Assembly: GCF_034718895.1 (NCBI RefSeq)
Contig: NZ_JAYERP010000001.1
Span: 1,302,001 to 1,366,000 of the forward strand
From: Paenibacillus phoenicis
GTDB lineage: Bacteria > Bacillota > Bacilli > Paenibacillales > Paenibacillaceae
Direction of reading: 5' to 3'
DNA length: 64,000 bases
Shown here: positions 44,157-52,178 of the stretch, piece after piece
Layout of the letters: every line of letters begins with the position of its first letter
How positions within the stretch are numbered: the stretch's first letter is position 1
The notes under the pieces: generated by a model
Databases searched by the model: none
What the model was told of the DNA's origin: nothing
Seen by the model: only the letters and a program-made list of their open reading frames with translations
Position numbers and translations under genes: made by a program

Positions 44157-45425
44157 TCAGAAATCGCTGCCTGGCAGCTTCAGTACCGTCACCTGTTCGC
44201 CCGCTTGCATCCCCGTGTTAGAAGGAGGAATCACGATTAATGCATCGCTATCCTTGATGGTGATCATCACGCCCGATTCATCCAGCTCCGCCGGAATCGC
44301 GTAAAGCTTGCCTTTCCGAACCTCCAACCGGCCGCGTACGAACCGGGTAAAATTGTTGATTTTTCTGTAAGGACGGGCCAGTTCGGCTGTTAACTCAGGC
44401 AAGAACGGCTTCGGAACCCCCATCATCCGGCCGATTGCCGGGCGGACAAACAGCTCGAAGCCAACAAAGCAAGCCCCGGGATTGCCGGACAACGCGAACA
44501 ACAGCTTGCCGTCCTTCACTGCCGCAGACGTGACGCTGCCTGGCCGCATCGTGACTTTGTTAAACAACATCTCAACGCTGTCGCTCGACAACAGGTCGGC
44601 CATGATATCGTAGTTGCCCACAGACACTCCACCTGTGGTTACAACCAGATCGTAATTGGCGATGGCTGCTTCCACCTGCGCTTTGGCTTGGGTCAAGTCG
44701 TCCTCGATCGCCTCCAACAGGATCGGTTCGCCGCCCGCTTCGAAGATTTGACTGTACAGCATATAGGTATTGCTGTTACGGATACGTCCGTCCTGGAGCG
44801 GTTCATCGATCCGCAGCAGCTCTGAGCCTGTGGAGAAGACGGCAACTCGCGGCCGTTTCTTCACCGGAACGCGGTGAATGCCAAACGTCGCCAGCACGGA
44901 GAGTTCACCGGCTGACAGCCTGCGGCCAGGCTCGAGGATCACGTCTCCCTCCGACAATTCGAGGCCAACTGGCGTGATGTTCTTCCCCGACTCAATTTCA
45001 CGAATCAATTGGATATAAGGCTTACCCTCCCGGATAATGGACTCGGTCATCTCAAACATCACCACAGCGTCCGCTTCATCGGGAACTTTCGCCCCGGTCA
45101 TGATCCGGGCTGCTTGCCCTGGCTTCAATTTCACGGTTGGAACGGAGCCGGCAGGAATCTCGTCTACGACTTCCAAGAAGACCGGATGTTCGGAATGACA
45201 GCCCACCGTATCTCGGCTCAGAATGGCGAACCCATCCATCCCTGAACGGCGAAAATGCGGGTATGCATGCGGTGCAGTTACCCGCTCCGCCAAGATTCGA
45301 CCTAGCGCTTCCGGCAGCGGAACGGTCTCCGATTCTGTCTCCTTAGCGTAGGGCAGAACGATTGCCTGGGCTTCAGGTACCGGCAACGCTTTGCGACGAA
45401 ACTTCGCCTGGTCCGCTGACTTCAT
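44157..45425 (-). CDS. moeA: molybdopterin molybdenumtransferase MoeA
   Basis: A 422-residue enzyme inserting molybdate into adenylylated molybdopterin. Motifs: SGMDGFAI, GARIMTGA-like AARIMTGAKVP, the MPT-binding TTGGVSVGNYD and LFALSGNPGACFVGFE. The C-terminal domain IV is present. It overlaps the preceding LpdD-like gene by 4 bases (ATGA), showing translational coupling. No molybdoenzyme is encoded in this window. Confidence 0.95.
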   Translation of the reverse strand: MKSADQAKFRRKALPVPEAQAIVLPYAKETESETVPLPEALGRILAERVTAPHAYPHFRRSGMDGFAILSRDTVGCHSEHPVFLEVVDEIPAGSVPTVKLKPGQAARIMTGAKVPDEADAVVMFEMTESIIREGKPYIQLIREIESGKNITPVGLELSEGDVILEPGRRLSAGELSVLATFGIHRVPVKKRPRVAVFSTGSELLRIDEPLQDGRIRNSNTYMLYSQIFEAGGEPILLEAIEDDLTQAKAQVEAAIANYDLVVTTGGVSVGNYDIMADLLSSDSVEMLFNKVTMRPGSVTSAAVKDGKLLFALSGNPGACFVGFELFVRPAIGRMMGVPKPFLPELTAELARPYRKINNFTRFVRGRLEVRKGKLYAIPAELDESGVMITIKDSDALIVIPPSNTGMQAGEQVTVLKLPGSDF

Positions 45426-45766
45426 TGCCGGTCAACTCCATTCCCTTGCTGCTCCTGTAAATATTGATCCAGCATCTCGGAGGTTTTCTTTGCAATCTCC
45501 ATAATTTCTTCTTTGCTTAAATTGTCGTAATGAATCCCCATGACCACAGTGACGGTTCGGCCGAGTGCCTCCGATGCGCGACGGGCATATTCCTCGGTTA
45601 AGGTGTGTTCTTTATGTCCCGGTACGGCGGAGGTCAATACTTCAATGTCTCCCCCTGCTTGATAAGCGGTGGACGCCGCTCCGATATGTGATACGCCACC
45701 GGTTATCAGCAGCAGTAAATCGCGGCCAACCGGGATCGCTTCCAGCTTAATATCCTCAAATGACAA
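45422..45766 (-). CDS. small LpdD-like protein (prenylated-flavin chaperone-like family, tentative)
   Basis: About 114 residues: AIPVGRDLLLLITGGVSHIG then AASTAYQAGGDIEVLTSAVPG, HKEHTL, and a helical C-terminus. The GG-HIGA pattern recalls the LpdD family that accompanies UbiD-type decarboxylases, but no ubiD or ubiX lies nearby. The start is a TTG 9 bases behind GGAAGGAG; a much longer upstream frame would overlap pyrD in full and is rejected. It lies 37 bases after pyrD and overlaps moeA by 4 bases. Confidence 0.65.
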   Translation of the reverse strand: MSFEDIKLEAIPVGRDLLLLITGGVSHIGAASTAYQAGGDIEVLTSAVPGHKEHTLTEEYARRASEALGRTVTVVMGIHYDNLSKEEIMEIAKKTSEMLDQYLQEQQGNGVDRQ

Positions 45767-45803
45767 TTTCCGCAGCTCCTTCCACAACAGTATGCCCTTT
45801 ATT

Positions 45804-46736
45804 TTATAGGATTCCGCGAATTTCGTCCAAGGTTTGAACCCCTTCAGCCTCCATCCAGGCCGTAAGGTCAGCGACCAGTTGCTCTCCCGCTCGAAGATGA
45901 ACGAAGTTATGCGTCCCCACCTGAACGACGGCAGCGCCGGCCATAATAAACTCAACGACGTCCTCTGCGCAGCTGATGCCGCCCATCCCCATTACCGGCA
46001 GGGTTACGGCTTGACAGACTTGATGCACCATCCGCAAAGCGATTGGCTTAATTGCCGGACCGGACAGACCGGCATACAGATTGTCGAACACGCTCCTACG
46101 CTTGGTAATGTCGATTTTCATCGCCGAAAACGTATTGATCAGCGAAACGCCATCCGCTTGTTCCTCCTGGCACATCACCGCCATGCCCACGATATCCTCG
46201 GCGTTGGGCGACAGCTTGACGATCAGCGGCAGCGTCGTCGCAGCCCGAACCTCGCGAACGACCTGCCGGGCGATCTCCGTTTTGATCCCGTACGCCATGC
46301 CCCCGGCTTTGACGTTCGGGCAGGAAATATTCAGCTCGATCATGTCAACAGCGGTTCTGCCTTCCCGTCTTCGCCAAGCCGCATCCTCATCGATCAGCCT
46401 CGCACCTTCCACGTACTCTTCAATCGTATTCCCGCCCAAATTCACGATCCGTACCAGATCCAGCTGCTCCCATCTCGGACATTCCTCACGCAGGAAGGCG
46501 TAGATGCCCGGATTCTCCAATCCAACGCTGTTTAACATCCCCGACGCTGTCTCAGCTACGCGAACGCCTTCGTTCCCTGCCTTTGGATGCAGCGTCAACC
46601 CTTTTCCGGACAACCCGCCTAGTTGATTGATATCATAAATCGCACCATATTCCTGACCAAAGCCAAACGTTCCAGAGGCCATCACGATCGGATTTTTAAA
46701 AAAGACTCCAGCGAGGCGACACGATAAATCCGTCAT
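45804..46736 (-). CDS. pyrD: dihydroorotate dehydrogenase B, catalytic subunit
   Basis: A 310-residue FMN enzyme that oxidises dihydroorotate to orotate. Family marks: [18 protein letters not shown], the catalytic Cys in [19 protein letters not shown] and [20 protein letters not shown]. The NAD+-dependent class B assignment follows from the adjacent PyrK, with which it overlaps by 4 bases. The rest of the pyr operon is not here, so this pair is detached from the usual cluster. Confidence 0.93.
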   Translation of the reverse strand: MTDLSCRLAGVFFKNPIVMASGTFGFGQEYGAIYDINQLGGLSGKGLTLHPKAGNEGVRVAETASGMLNSVGLENPGIYAFLREECPRWEQLDLVRIVNLGGNTIEEYVEGARLIDEDAAWRRREGRTAVDMIELNISCPNVKAGGMAYGIKTEIARQVVREVRAATTLPLIVKLSPNAEDIVGMAVMCQEEQADGVSLINTFSAMKIDITKRRSVFDNLYAGLSGPAIKPIALRMVHQVCQAVTLPVMGMGGISCAEDVVEFIMAGAAVVQVGTHNFVHLRAGEQLVADLTAWMEAEGVQTLDEIRGIL

Positions 46737-47428
46737 ACAAACATCACCTCTTCCGCCAAAAATACCGGCCCGTCAGCGCAAGCCTTCTTCCGGACGTCTC
46801 TGCATTTCACGCTGCAGACAAGGCAAGCACCGATTCCGCATGCCATCCGATTCTCCAGGGAGACGTATACCTTGGCCTGGCCGCCGCTTTCCGCCTGTTT
46901 GCGCTGGACGGCATGCAACATCGGATGAGGCCCGCAAGCAATTACCGTATCGTACGCCCGAAAATCCACTTTCTCTAGAATCGAGCCGCCTACATCCACC
47001 GTCACGTTGCCGCGGGACATCGCACGGAACTCCTCTACCAAATAAGGCTCGCGGCTGTAACCGAGATATACGTCTGCCTGCGGTGCTTCCCTAAGCGCAT
47101 AATAAAACGGAGCGATGCCGATGCCACCGCCTACAAAGGCGGTTCTTCCCTCCAGCGGCGGAAACCCGTTACCAAACGGCCCGTCCAAGGTCAATCGGTC
47201 GCCTTGCTTCAGTTCAGATAACCGGGTCGTACCTACCCCCGCAACCCGGATCAAGAAATCCAGCCGATCCTCTTCGAGATCAAAGATACTGATCGGTCGG
47301 GACAGTAACGGATAGCGTTCTCCTGCACGCAACATGTAGAATTGCCCCATTTTTCCCGTAAATCGCCCTTGTACGGACAGTTTGAACACCCCTGGTGATA
47401 TTTCCTCGTTAGCCACTACGATTGCCAT
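46733..47428 (-). CDS. pyrK: dihydroorotate dehydrogenase B, electron-transfer subunit
   Basis: A 231-residue ferredoxin-reductase-like protein carrying FAD ([12 protein letters not shown]), NAD-binding [13 protein letters not shown] and a 2Fe-2S cluster motif ([18 protein letters not shown] plus a downstream Cys). It passes electrons from PyrD to NAD+. The ATG at 47428 follows GGGGTG; a longer frame upstream is not needed. First gene of the five-gene operon. Confidence 0.92.
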   Translation of the reverse strand: MAIVVANEEISPGVFKLSVQGRFTGKMGQFYMLRAGERYPLLSRPISIFDLEEDRLDFLIRVAGVGTTRLSELKQGDRLTLDGPFGNGFPPLEGRTAFVGGGIGIAPFYYALREAPQADVYLGYSREPYLVEEFRAMSRGNVTVDVGGSILEKVDFRAYDTVIACGPHPMLHAVQRKQAESGGQAKVYVSLENRMACGIGACLVCSVKCRDVRKKACADGPVFLAEEVMFV

Positions 47429-47583
47429 ATGTTCACCCCACCCCATTTGATTACACTTCATCAAAGGATGCAATTTTTTAGCGGGATCGTCTGTGACATC
47501 TCTCACAGCGAATCATGAGAGGAAATCAGCGCAATTTTTCACAATCCATCATGATCTGAAAAAGTTAGGGGATACTAGAGAAC

Positions 47584-48450
47584 ATGTACAGTTTTGGGTT
47601 GAAGGGGGACTTCAAATTGCTTATTCAGCTTAAGAATGCTCTGGTCTGCTGCATGACCGCTTCTCTGATCATGGTGGGCGGGACGGAATTTTATCCCGTC
47701 AAAGCCGCCGCACTGGATCTCGAAAACAGAGGGCCAGAATCTCAGGGGGACCAGGCGGACAAGAAGGCGGCACTCGTGCCCGCAGGTGCCAAGCCGGCAG
47801 ATCTTGGTGAGCTGCGGCGCAAATATTCAGAAACCTTCATCTTCCGGGGGCCGGAGGTGAAGCAGATTGCACTGACCTTCGATGATGGTCCGGATCCGCG
47901 GTTTACGCCGCAAATTTTGGACGTGCTTCACCGGAAAGGGGTCAAAGCCACCTTCTTTGTTGTTGGTGCACGGGCTAAGAAGTTTCCCGGCCTGTTACGG
48001 CGGATGCATCACGAAGGCCATCTCATCGGCAATCACTCCTTTAATCATCCGAACTTCCGCAACCGCTCCATTAAGCAGTTCCAGAGCGAGATTTTACGCA
48101 CGGAGAAAATTATCCAGAACGTCGTTGGATACCGTCCCCAGCTGATTCGGCCGCCTTATGGAGAAATCAAGGAAGAACAGGTTCAATGGGCGAAAAAGAA
48201 CGGCTACACCCTCGTCAATTGGAATGTGGATTCACAGGATTGGAAAGGGATCGACAAGAACAAAGTGATCTCCAACGTGATGCGCACGGCGGGGCCCGGC
48301 TCGATCATCCTTCAGCACTCAGGCGGCGGCGTTGGCTCCGACTTAACCGGCACCATCCAGGCTTTGCCGAAGATCATCGACGCCTTGCAGGCACAGGGGT
48401 ATCAATTCGTTGATCTTTCCGAGCTGCTGCATACGACCAAATACCGCTGA
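47584..48450 (+). CDS. secreted polysaccharide deacetylase (CE4)
   Basis: A protein of up to 288 residues. The hydrophobic segment around CCMTASLIMVGGTEFYPVKA acts as signal or anchor. The NodB domain begins near residue 95: LTFDDGPDPRF, GNHSFNHPN (metal His), RPPYGEI, WNVDSQDW and IILQHSGGG. It would deacetylate peptidoglycan or a related glycan in the wall. Start unclear: ATG 47584, or a TTG at 47617 with AAGGGGGAC just upstream. Terminator at 48496. Confidence 0.9.
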   Translation: MYSFGLKGDFKLLIQLKNALVCCMTASLIMVGGTEFYPVKAAALDLENRGPESQGDQADKKAALVPAGAKPADLGELRRKYSETFIFRGPEVKQIALTFDDGPDPRFTPQILDVLHRKGVKATFFVVGARAKKFPGLLRRMHHEGHLIGNHSFNHPNFRNRSIKQFQSEILRTEKIIQNVVGYRPQLIRPPYGEIKEEQVQWAKKNGYTLVNWNVDSQDWKGIDKNKVISNVMRTAGPGSIILQHSGGGVGSDLTGTIQALPKIIDALQAQGYQFVDLSELLHTTKYR

Positions 48451-48495
48451 TGTATTGGGAATCATCTGAAAATCAGGCACTTCGCCAGCAAGCAC

Positions 48496-48532
48496 AAAAA
48501 GTCGGCCAGGATACATTCTGACCGACTTTTTT
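48496..48532. terminator. bidirectional terminator
   Basis: AAAAAGTCGG(CC)AG pairs with CTGACCGACTTTTTT between the deacetylase and the convergent LysM-3D gene. Confidence 0.85.
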
Positions 48533-48543
48533 AAACAAGGTGT

Positions 48544-49236
48544 TTAATTTAATACGTAAAGCGTCACATCTTGGAAACCAAACGATTTCGCATTTGCTGC
48601 GCTGCCGGGAATAAAGATATCAATCCGGTTACCCTTGATTGCGCCCCCCTGATCGGTGGCCGTAGCTACAAAAGCCTGATCCGGCAGACCGTCATGGTTG
48701 TGGCCGGTCACCAGCACCTTTGTGCCCATCGGAATGACATTCGGATCAACAGCGATGGTACCAAGCTTCAGCGGGTTGCCGAAGTAGTCAACCGCGCCCC
48801 ATTTTCCATTCTCACTAGCTGATGCCGAATACGCCGATGCTTTCACATTGATCGTTTTCGAGTAAGTAAAGGTTTTCCCCCATGCTTCAACCACGTTCCC
48901 GGTAGACATGACCTTGAGCTTGGAAGCGGAAGCAGTTGTCGTAGCTGCGCTCTCCTTCTTCGCCGGAGCAGCGGAAGCAACTCCCGTCGTTTGGGTTTGA
49001 ACTCCCGGAATGGTGATTTTTAAACCAGCGTAAATATTTTTCGGATTGATGGATGGGTTGGCAGCCATGAGCTTATTCATATCTACGCCATATTTTTTGG
49101 CAAGAAGATAAAAAGTATCTCCTTCCACGGCTTTATGTACCGCGTCTGCATGGACGGAAGTCGTCTGCATCGGAATCGTAAGGCTTGCGGCGATCAGCGC
49201 CGTTGCTGCAATTTTAGACCAAATACGAGTATTCAA
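48544..49236 (-). CDS. secreted LysM plus 3D-domain cell-wall protein (YocH-like)
   Basis: A 230-residue protein with a signal peptide (to about residue 31, SVHADA), one LysM (VEGDTFYLLAKKYGVDMNKL... INPKNIYAGLKITIP), a Ala/Thr/Ser linker, and a C-terminal 3D domain whose three Asp are in KLGTIAVDPNVIPMG, VATATDQGGAIKG and GNRIDIFIP. The 3D fold resembles lytic transglycosylases, so a muralytic role is likely. It is controlled by a c-di-AMP-type leader, as known for such hydrolases. Confidence 0.92.
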   Translation of the reverse strand: MNTRIWSKIAATALIAASLTIPMQTTSVHADAVHKAVEGDTFYLLAKKYGVDMNKLMAANPSINPKNIYAGLKITIPGVQTQTTGVASAAPAKKESAATTTASASKLKVMSTGNVVEAWGKTFTYSKTINVKASAYSASASENGKWGAVDYFGNPLKLGTIAVDPNVIPMGTKVLVTGHNHDGLPDQAFVATATDQGGAIKGNRIDIFIPGSAANAKSFGFQDVTLYVLN

Positions 49237-49257
49237 ATGAATTGCCCTCCTTTTTAC

Positions 49258-49402
49258 TGCGCCTGCGGAGTTAGTTGTCGGATTCGGGAAAAAGGATCAT
49301 TCCCGGCGCATCGCTTCGATACGCTTCACCCCAAGAAAACAGTCAGCTAGGCAGCCCCTGTTTTCATCTTTCGTCCCCCGCACCTCAAGTTCAGGTTTCG
49401 GC
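49258..49402 (-). promoter_or_regulatory. ydaO/yuaA-type c-di-AMP riboswitch
   Basis: The minus-strand leader shows the family landmarks in order: GCCGAAACCTGAACTTG, GGTGCGGGGGACGAAAG, GGGGTGAAG, then TTTTTCCCGAATCCGACAAC followed by TAACTCCGCAGGC, whose end pairs with the beginning. Twenty bases later comes AAAAGGAGG and the LysM-3D start. In characterised cases c-di-AMP binding switches expression off, tying wall hydrolysis to osmotic state. Confidence 0.9.
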
Positions 49403-49552
49403 CTACTTAATATATCACAATTTTGTAACCAATAGGTCAGGTAAATCCCACCAAACGGCGGAATTGCTTGATTGGACTGGTTACATTTTTGTGTTCAAAG
49501 GTAAAAAGAGTGTAAATTTAGATCGTACGTTCGATCCATCGGAGGACAAAAA

Positions 49553-49578
49553 ACCGCCCGAATGGAAGCTCGGACGGT
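49553..49578 (-). terminator. terminator upstream of the riboswitch, end of the amino-acid ABC operon
   Basis: ACCGTCCGA/TCGGGCGGT stem with TTTTTT on the minus strand, 10 bases after the ATPase stop. The 150 bases between it and the riboswitch hold only AT-rich sequence. Confidence 0.85.
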
Positions 49579-49587
49579 CCTTAAGAT

Positions 49588-50310
49588 TTATAATACTTTG
49601 CTTAAAAAATCCTGCGTACGCTGATGCTTCGGCGCCCCAAACACCTCTTGCGGCGTACCTTGCTCCAGAATGACACCTTGATCCATAAACAGGATGCGGT
49701 CGCCAACCTCACGGGCAAATCCCATCTCATGCGTAACGATAACCATCGTCATTCCCCGTTCAGCCAGGTTCTTCATAACGTCAAGCACCTCTCCGACCAT
49801 TTCCGGGTCCAGGGCCGACGTCGGTTCATCAAACAGCATCACATGCGGCTCCATAGCCAATGCGCGGGCAATCGCAATCCGCTGCTTCTGTCCGCCGGAG
49901 AGCTGCGCCGGATAGGCGTCCCGCTTATCCTCCAGTCCAACCGTGCGAAGCAGGTCCATGGCGATCGCTTCCGCTTTGCCTTTATCGAGCTTCTTCACGC
50001 GAATCGGCGCGAGCGTAATGTTGTCGATCACGGTCTTGTGCGGGAATAGATTAAAGTGCTGGAACACCATCCCCATTTTCTCGCGGGTTTTATTGATGTC
50101 ATGTCCCTTGGCGGTGATCGAAGCGCCTTCAAAGGTGATCTCCCCTTCGGTCGGAACCTCTAACAGGTTCAGGCAGCGGAGAAACGTACTTTTCCCCGAC
50201 CCGCTAGGACCGATGACGACGACAACTTCGCCTTTGGAGATTTCCAGATCGATCCCGCGCAAAATATGGAGTTGGCCGAATTTTTTATGCAAACCTTTAA
50301 CGGTGATCAC
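49588..50310 (-). CDS. amino-acid ABC transporter ATPase (GlnQ/ArtR-like)
   Basis: A 240-residue ATPase of the polar amino acid class: Walker [10 protein letters not shown], signature LSGGQKQR, Walker [13 protein letters not shown] and switch His in [13 protein letters not shown] start behind AAGGAAG, overlapping the permease gene by 14 bases. The ARG-box-like promoter of the operon suggests arginine (B. subtilis artR counterpart), but glutamine-type systems look much alike. Confidence 0.93.
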   Translation of the reverse strand: MITVKGLHKKFGQLHILRGIDLEISKGEVVVVIGPSGSGKSTFLRCLNLLEVPTEGEITFEGASITAKGHDINKTREKMGMVFQHFNLFPHKTVIDNITLAPIRVKKLDKGKAEAIAMDLLRTVGLEDKRDAYPAQLSGGQKQRIAIARALAMEPHVMLFDEPTSALDPEMVGEVLDVMKNLAERGMTMVIVTHEMGFAREVGDRILFMDQGVILEQGTPQEVFGAPKHQRTQDFLSKVL

Positions 50311-50959
50311 TGGTCTTCAACTTCCTTTCGAACACGCCCAAAATCCGAGACAGCGTGAATGTCAGAATAAAGTACATAATGGCGATGATCAAATAAGGCG
50401 TCATCCCATCGTACGTAATCGTCACGACGGACTGTGCTTGATAAATCAGCTCGGCCGTACCGATGATCGATACGATCGACGATTCTTTAATGATCGTAAT
50501 AAACTCGTTGCCAATCGCGGGAAGCACCGATTTGATCGCCTGCGGAATGATGATATGGCGCATAGCCATCCCTTTGGTCATCCCCAAGGAACGGGCCGCT
50601 TCCCCTTGTCCCCGATCGACACCTTGAATGCCGGCACGGAAAATTTCCGCCAAATAAGCCGAACTGTTAATGGACAATGTAATCGCACCTGACTGAATCG
50701 GGGTGAAATTAATATCAAACATAAATGCGAACCCGTAGTGAATAATCAACAGCTGTACCATCATTGGGGTGCCACGCAGAAATTCAACCCACACATGCCC
50801 CAGAAACCGTAGGATCCCCCATGGCGACATGCGCAATAGTGCGATCAACAAACCAAGAAAGAAGCCGCATATCACGCTGATCGCTGCCAAGAGTAGGGTA
50901 TACTGAACACCGGCCAAGAAGTAACTGCGGTATTCCATAAACATTGAAATTAAGTCCAT
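50297..50959 (-). CDS. amino-acid ABC transporter permease (GlnP/ArtQ-like)
   Basis: A 220-residue His/Glu/Gln/Arg-opine-type permease with about five spans and the EAA loop [21 protein letters not shown]. It probably works as a homodimer in the membrane with the ATPase encoded next. The [18 protein letters not shown] motif is typical of this class. A long terminator-like hairpin separates it from the binding-protein gene. Confidence 0.93.
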   Translation of the reverse strand: MDLISMFMEYRSYFLAGVQYTLLLAAISVICGFFLGLLIALLRMSPWGILRFLGHVWVEFLRGTPMMVQLLIIHYGFAFMFDINFTPIQSGAITLSINSSAYLAEIFRAGIQGVDRGQGEAARSLGMTKGMAMRHIIIPQAIKSVLPAIGNEFITIIKESSIVSIIGTAELIYQAQSVVTITYDGMTPYLIIAIMYFILTFTLSRILGVFERKLKTSDHR

Positions 50960-51005
50960 AACGCCTTCCTTCCTCCTCCTTTACCTTAAACCCTTAAGCA
51001 AAAAA

Positions 51006-51038
51006 ACAGAAAATAGCGAAAGCTTCGCTATTTTCTGT
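51006..51038 (-). terminator. intercistronic terminator within the amino-acid ABC operon
   Basis: ACAGAAAATAGCGAA and its exact complement TTCGCTATTTTCTGT flank three bases, then TTTTTTT on the minus strand. Fifteen perfect base pairs between the binding protein and the permease should lower permease/ATPase expression relative to the binding protein. Confidence 0.85.
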
Positions 51039-51053
51039 GGATGGATATCGTGA

Positions 51054-51905
51054 TTATTTTTCGGCCAGTTCGCTAGCTTCGGCAACGAATTGATCGATGC
51101 TGCCTGCGCTAATCAAGCGATCGAGCGTCTTATTCACTTGATCCAACAGCTCTTGGTTGCCTTTCTTAATGCCAATCACGTAGCCTTCATCCTCAGTTAC
51201 CGGCTTGGCATCGGTGATGACCAGGCCTTTAACGTTCTTAACGAACGATTCTGCGACAGGACCTTCCAAAATAGCAGCATCTACACGGTTGGAGTTCAAC
51301 TGCATAATGATGTCATTAATTTTAGCCAGCGAGGTTAGTTTGGCATTCGGAATTTCCTTCGCCATTTCTTCTTGAATGGAACCTTGTTGAACGCCGATTT
51401 TCGCGCCCTCCAGCGATTCCATTGTGCTGAACTTGTCTTTGTCCGCTTCACGAGTCACCACAGCTTGCTCCGCTTTGTAGTAAATTTGCGACATGTCGAT
51501 TTGTTCAGCACGTTCTGGAGTTGGGCTGAGTCCAGAAATGACGAGATCCACACGTCCGCTCGACAGCTCGTTCAGCAACGTATCGAATTTCAAGTCTTTA
51601 ATCTCCAGCTCAGCGCCCAGATCCTTAGCGATTTCCTTAGCGATTTCTACGTCGAAACCAACGATTTCGTCTTCGCCTTTGTCGTTCTTAATGTGGAATT
51701 CATACGGCGGGAAGTCCGCGCTCATCCCTACGATCAGTTTCTTAGCCGGTTCGGTTTGGTCTCCGCCCGCTTGAGTCTCATTTTGGTTCGCGGCTTGGCC
51801 GGCGTTGTTTGCCGCGTTGCCGCTGTTATTTTTTTCCTGACCACAAGCGGCCAGCACCATGGTTACCATCAAGACCGCTATGAATAACATGCCCCATTTT
51901 TTCAT
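51054..51905 (-). CDS. amino-acid ABC transporter binding lipoprotein (ArtP-like)
   Basis: A 283-residue lipoprotein (VTMVLAAC, Cys21), an Asn/Ala/Gln linker, then an SBP_bac_3 domain: LIVGMSADFPPYEFHIKND then VGFDVEIAKEIAKDLGAELE, and SGRVDLVISGLSPTPER. This class binds polar amino acids; the ARG-box-like site over its promoter favours arginine. First gene of the operon. GGAGAG precedes the ATG. Confidence 0.93.
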   Translation of the reverse strand: MKKWGMLFIAVLMVTMVLAACGQEKNNSGNAANNAGQAANQNETQAGGDQTEPAKKLIVGMSADFPPYEFHIKNDKGEDEIVGFDVEIAKEIAKDLGAELEIKDLKFDTLLNELSSGRVDLVISGLSPTPERAEQIDMSQIYYKAEQAVVTREADKDKFSTMESLEGAKIGVQQGSIQEEMAKEIPNAKLTSLAKINDIIMQLNSNRVDAAILEGPVAESFVKNVKGLVITDAKPVTEDEGYVIGIKKGNQELLDQVNKTLDRLISAGSIDQFVAEASELAEK

Positions 51906-51960
51906 GCTTTTCTCTCCTATTCTGCTTTACTTATTACACTCGATGATGATTACTGGGCTA

Positions 51961-51990
51961 ATTATAAATCAGAATGCATATATATGCAAA
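51961..51990 (-). promoter_or_regulatory. promoter with ARG-box-like palindrome
   Basis: TTGCAT (51984-51989), 17 bases, TATAAT (51961-51966). The -35 box lies in AATGCATATATATGCAAA (51973-51990), which fits the arginine-repressor consensus WNTGAATWWWWATTCANW at 16 of 18 positions. The remaining intergenic bases to 52178 carry no gene I can support. Confidence 0.6.
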
Positions 51991-52178
51991 ACAATTTTCA
52001 TGATATACAAAAGTTTTCACAGATCTGCCCTATTGAACCTCGCAAATCCCTATTTATCATACTTTGGTCAATTCAATCCTGAATTATGTTTCACATTGGG
52101 TTCATGCTCCTTGCTGCCTTGGGGAATAATGAACATCATCACCATCCCTAGCGAATTTACGAGAGGAGGCGCCAATCC

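Noticed and set aside
45767-45955. N-terminal extension of the LpdD-like gene
   Set aside because: The extension lies inside the pyrD 3' end in another frame; a TTG with a well-placed GGAAGGAG gives a better start.
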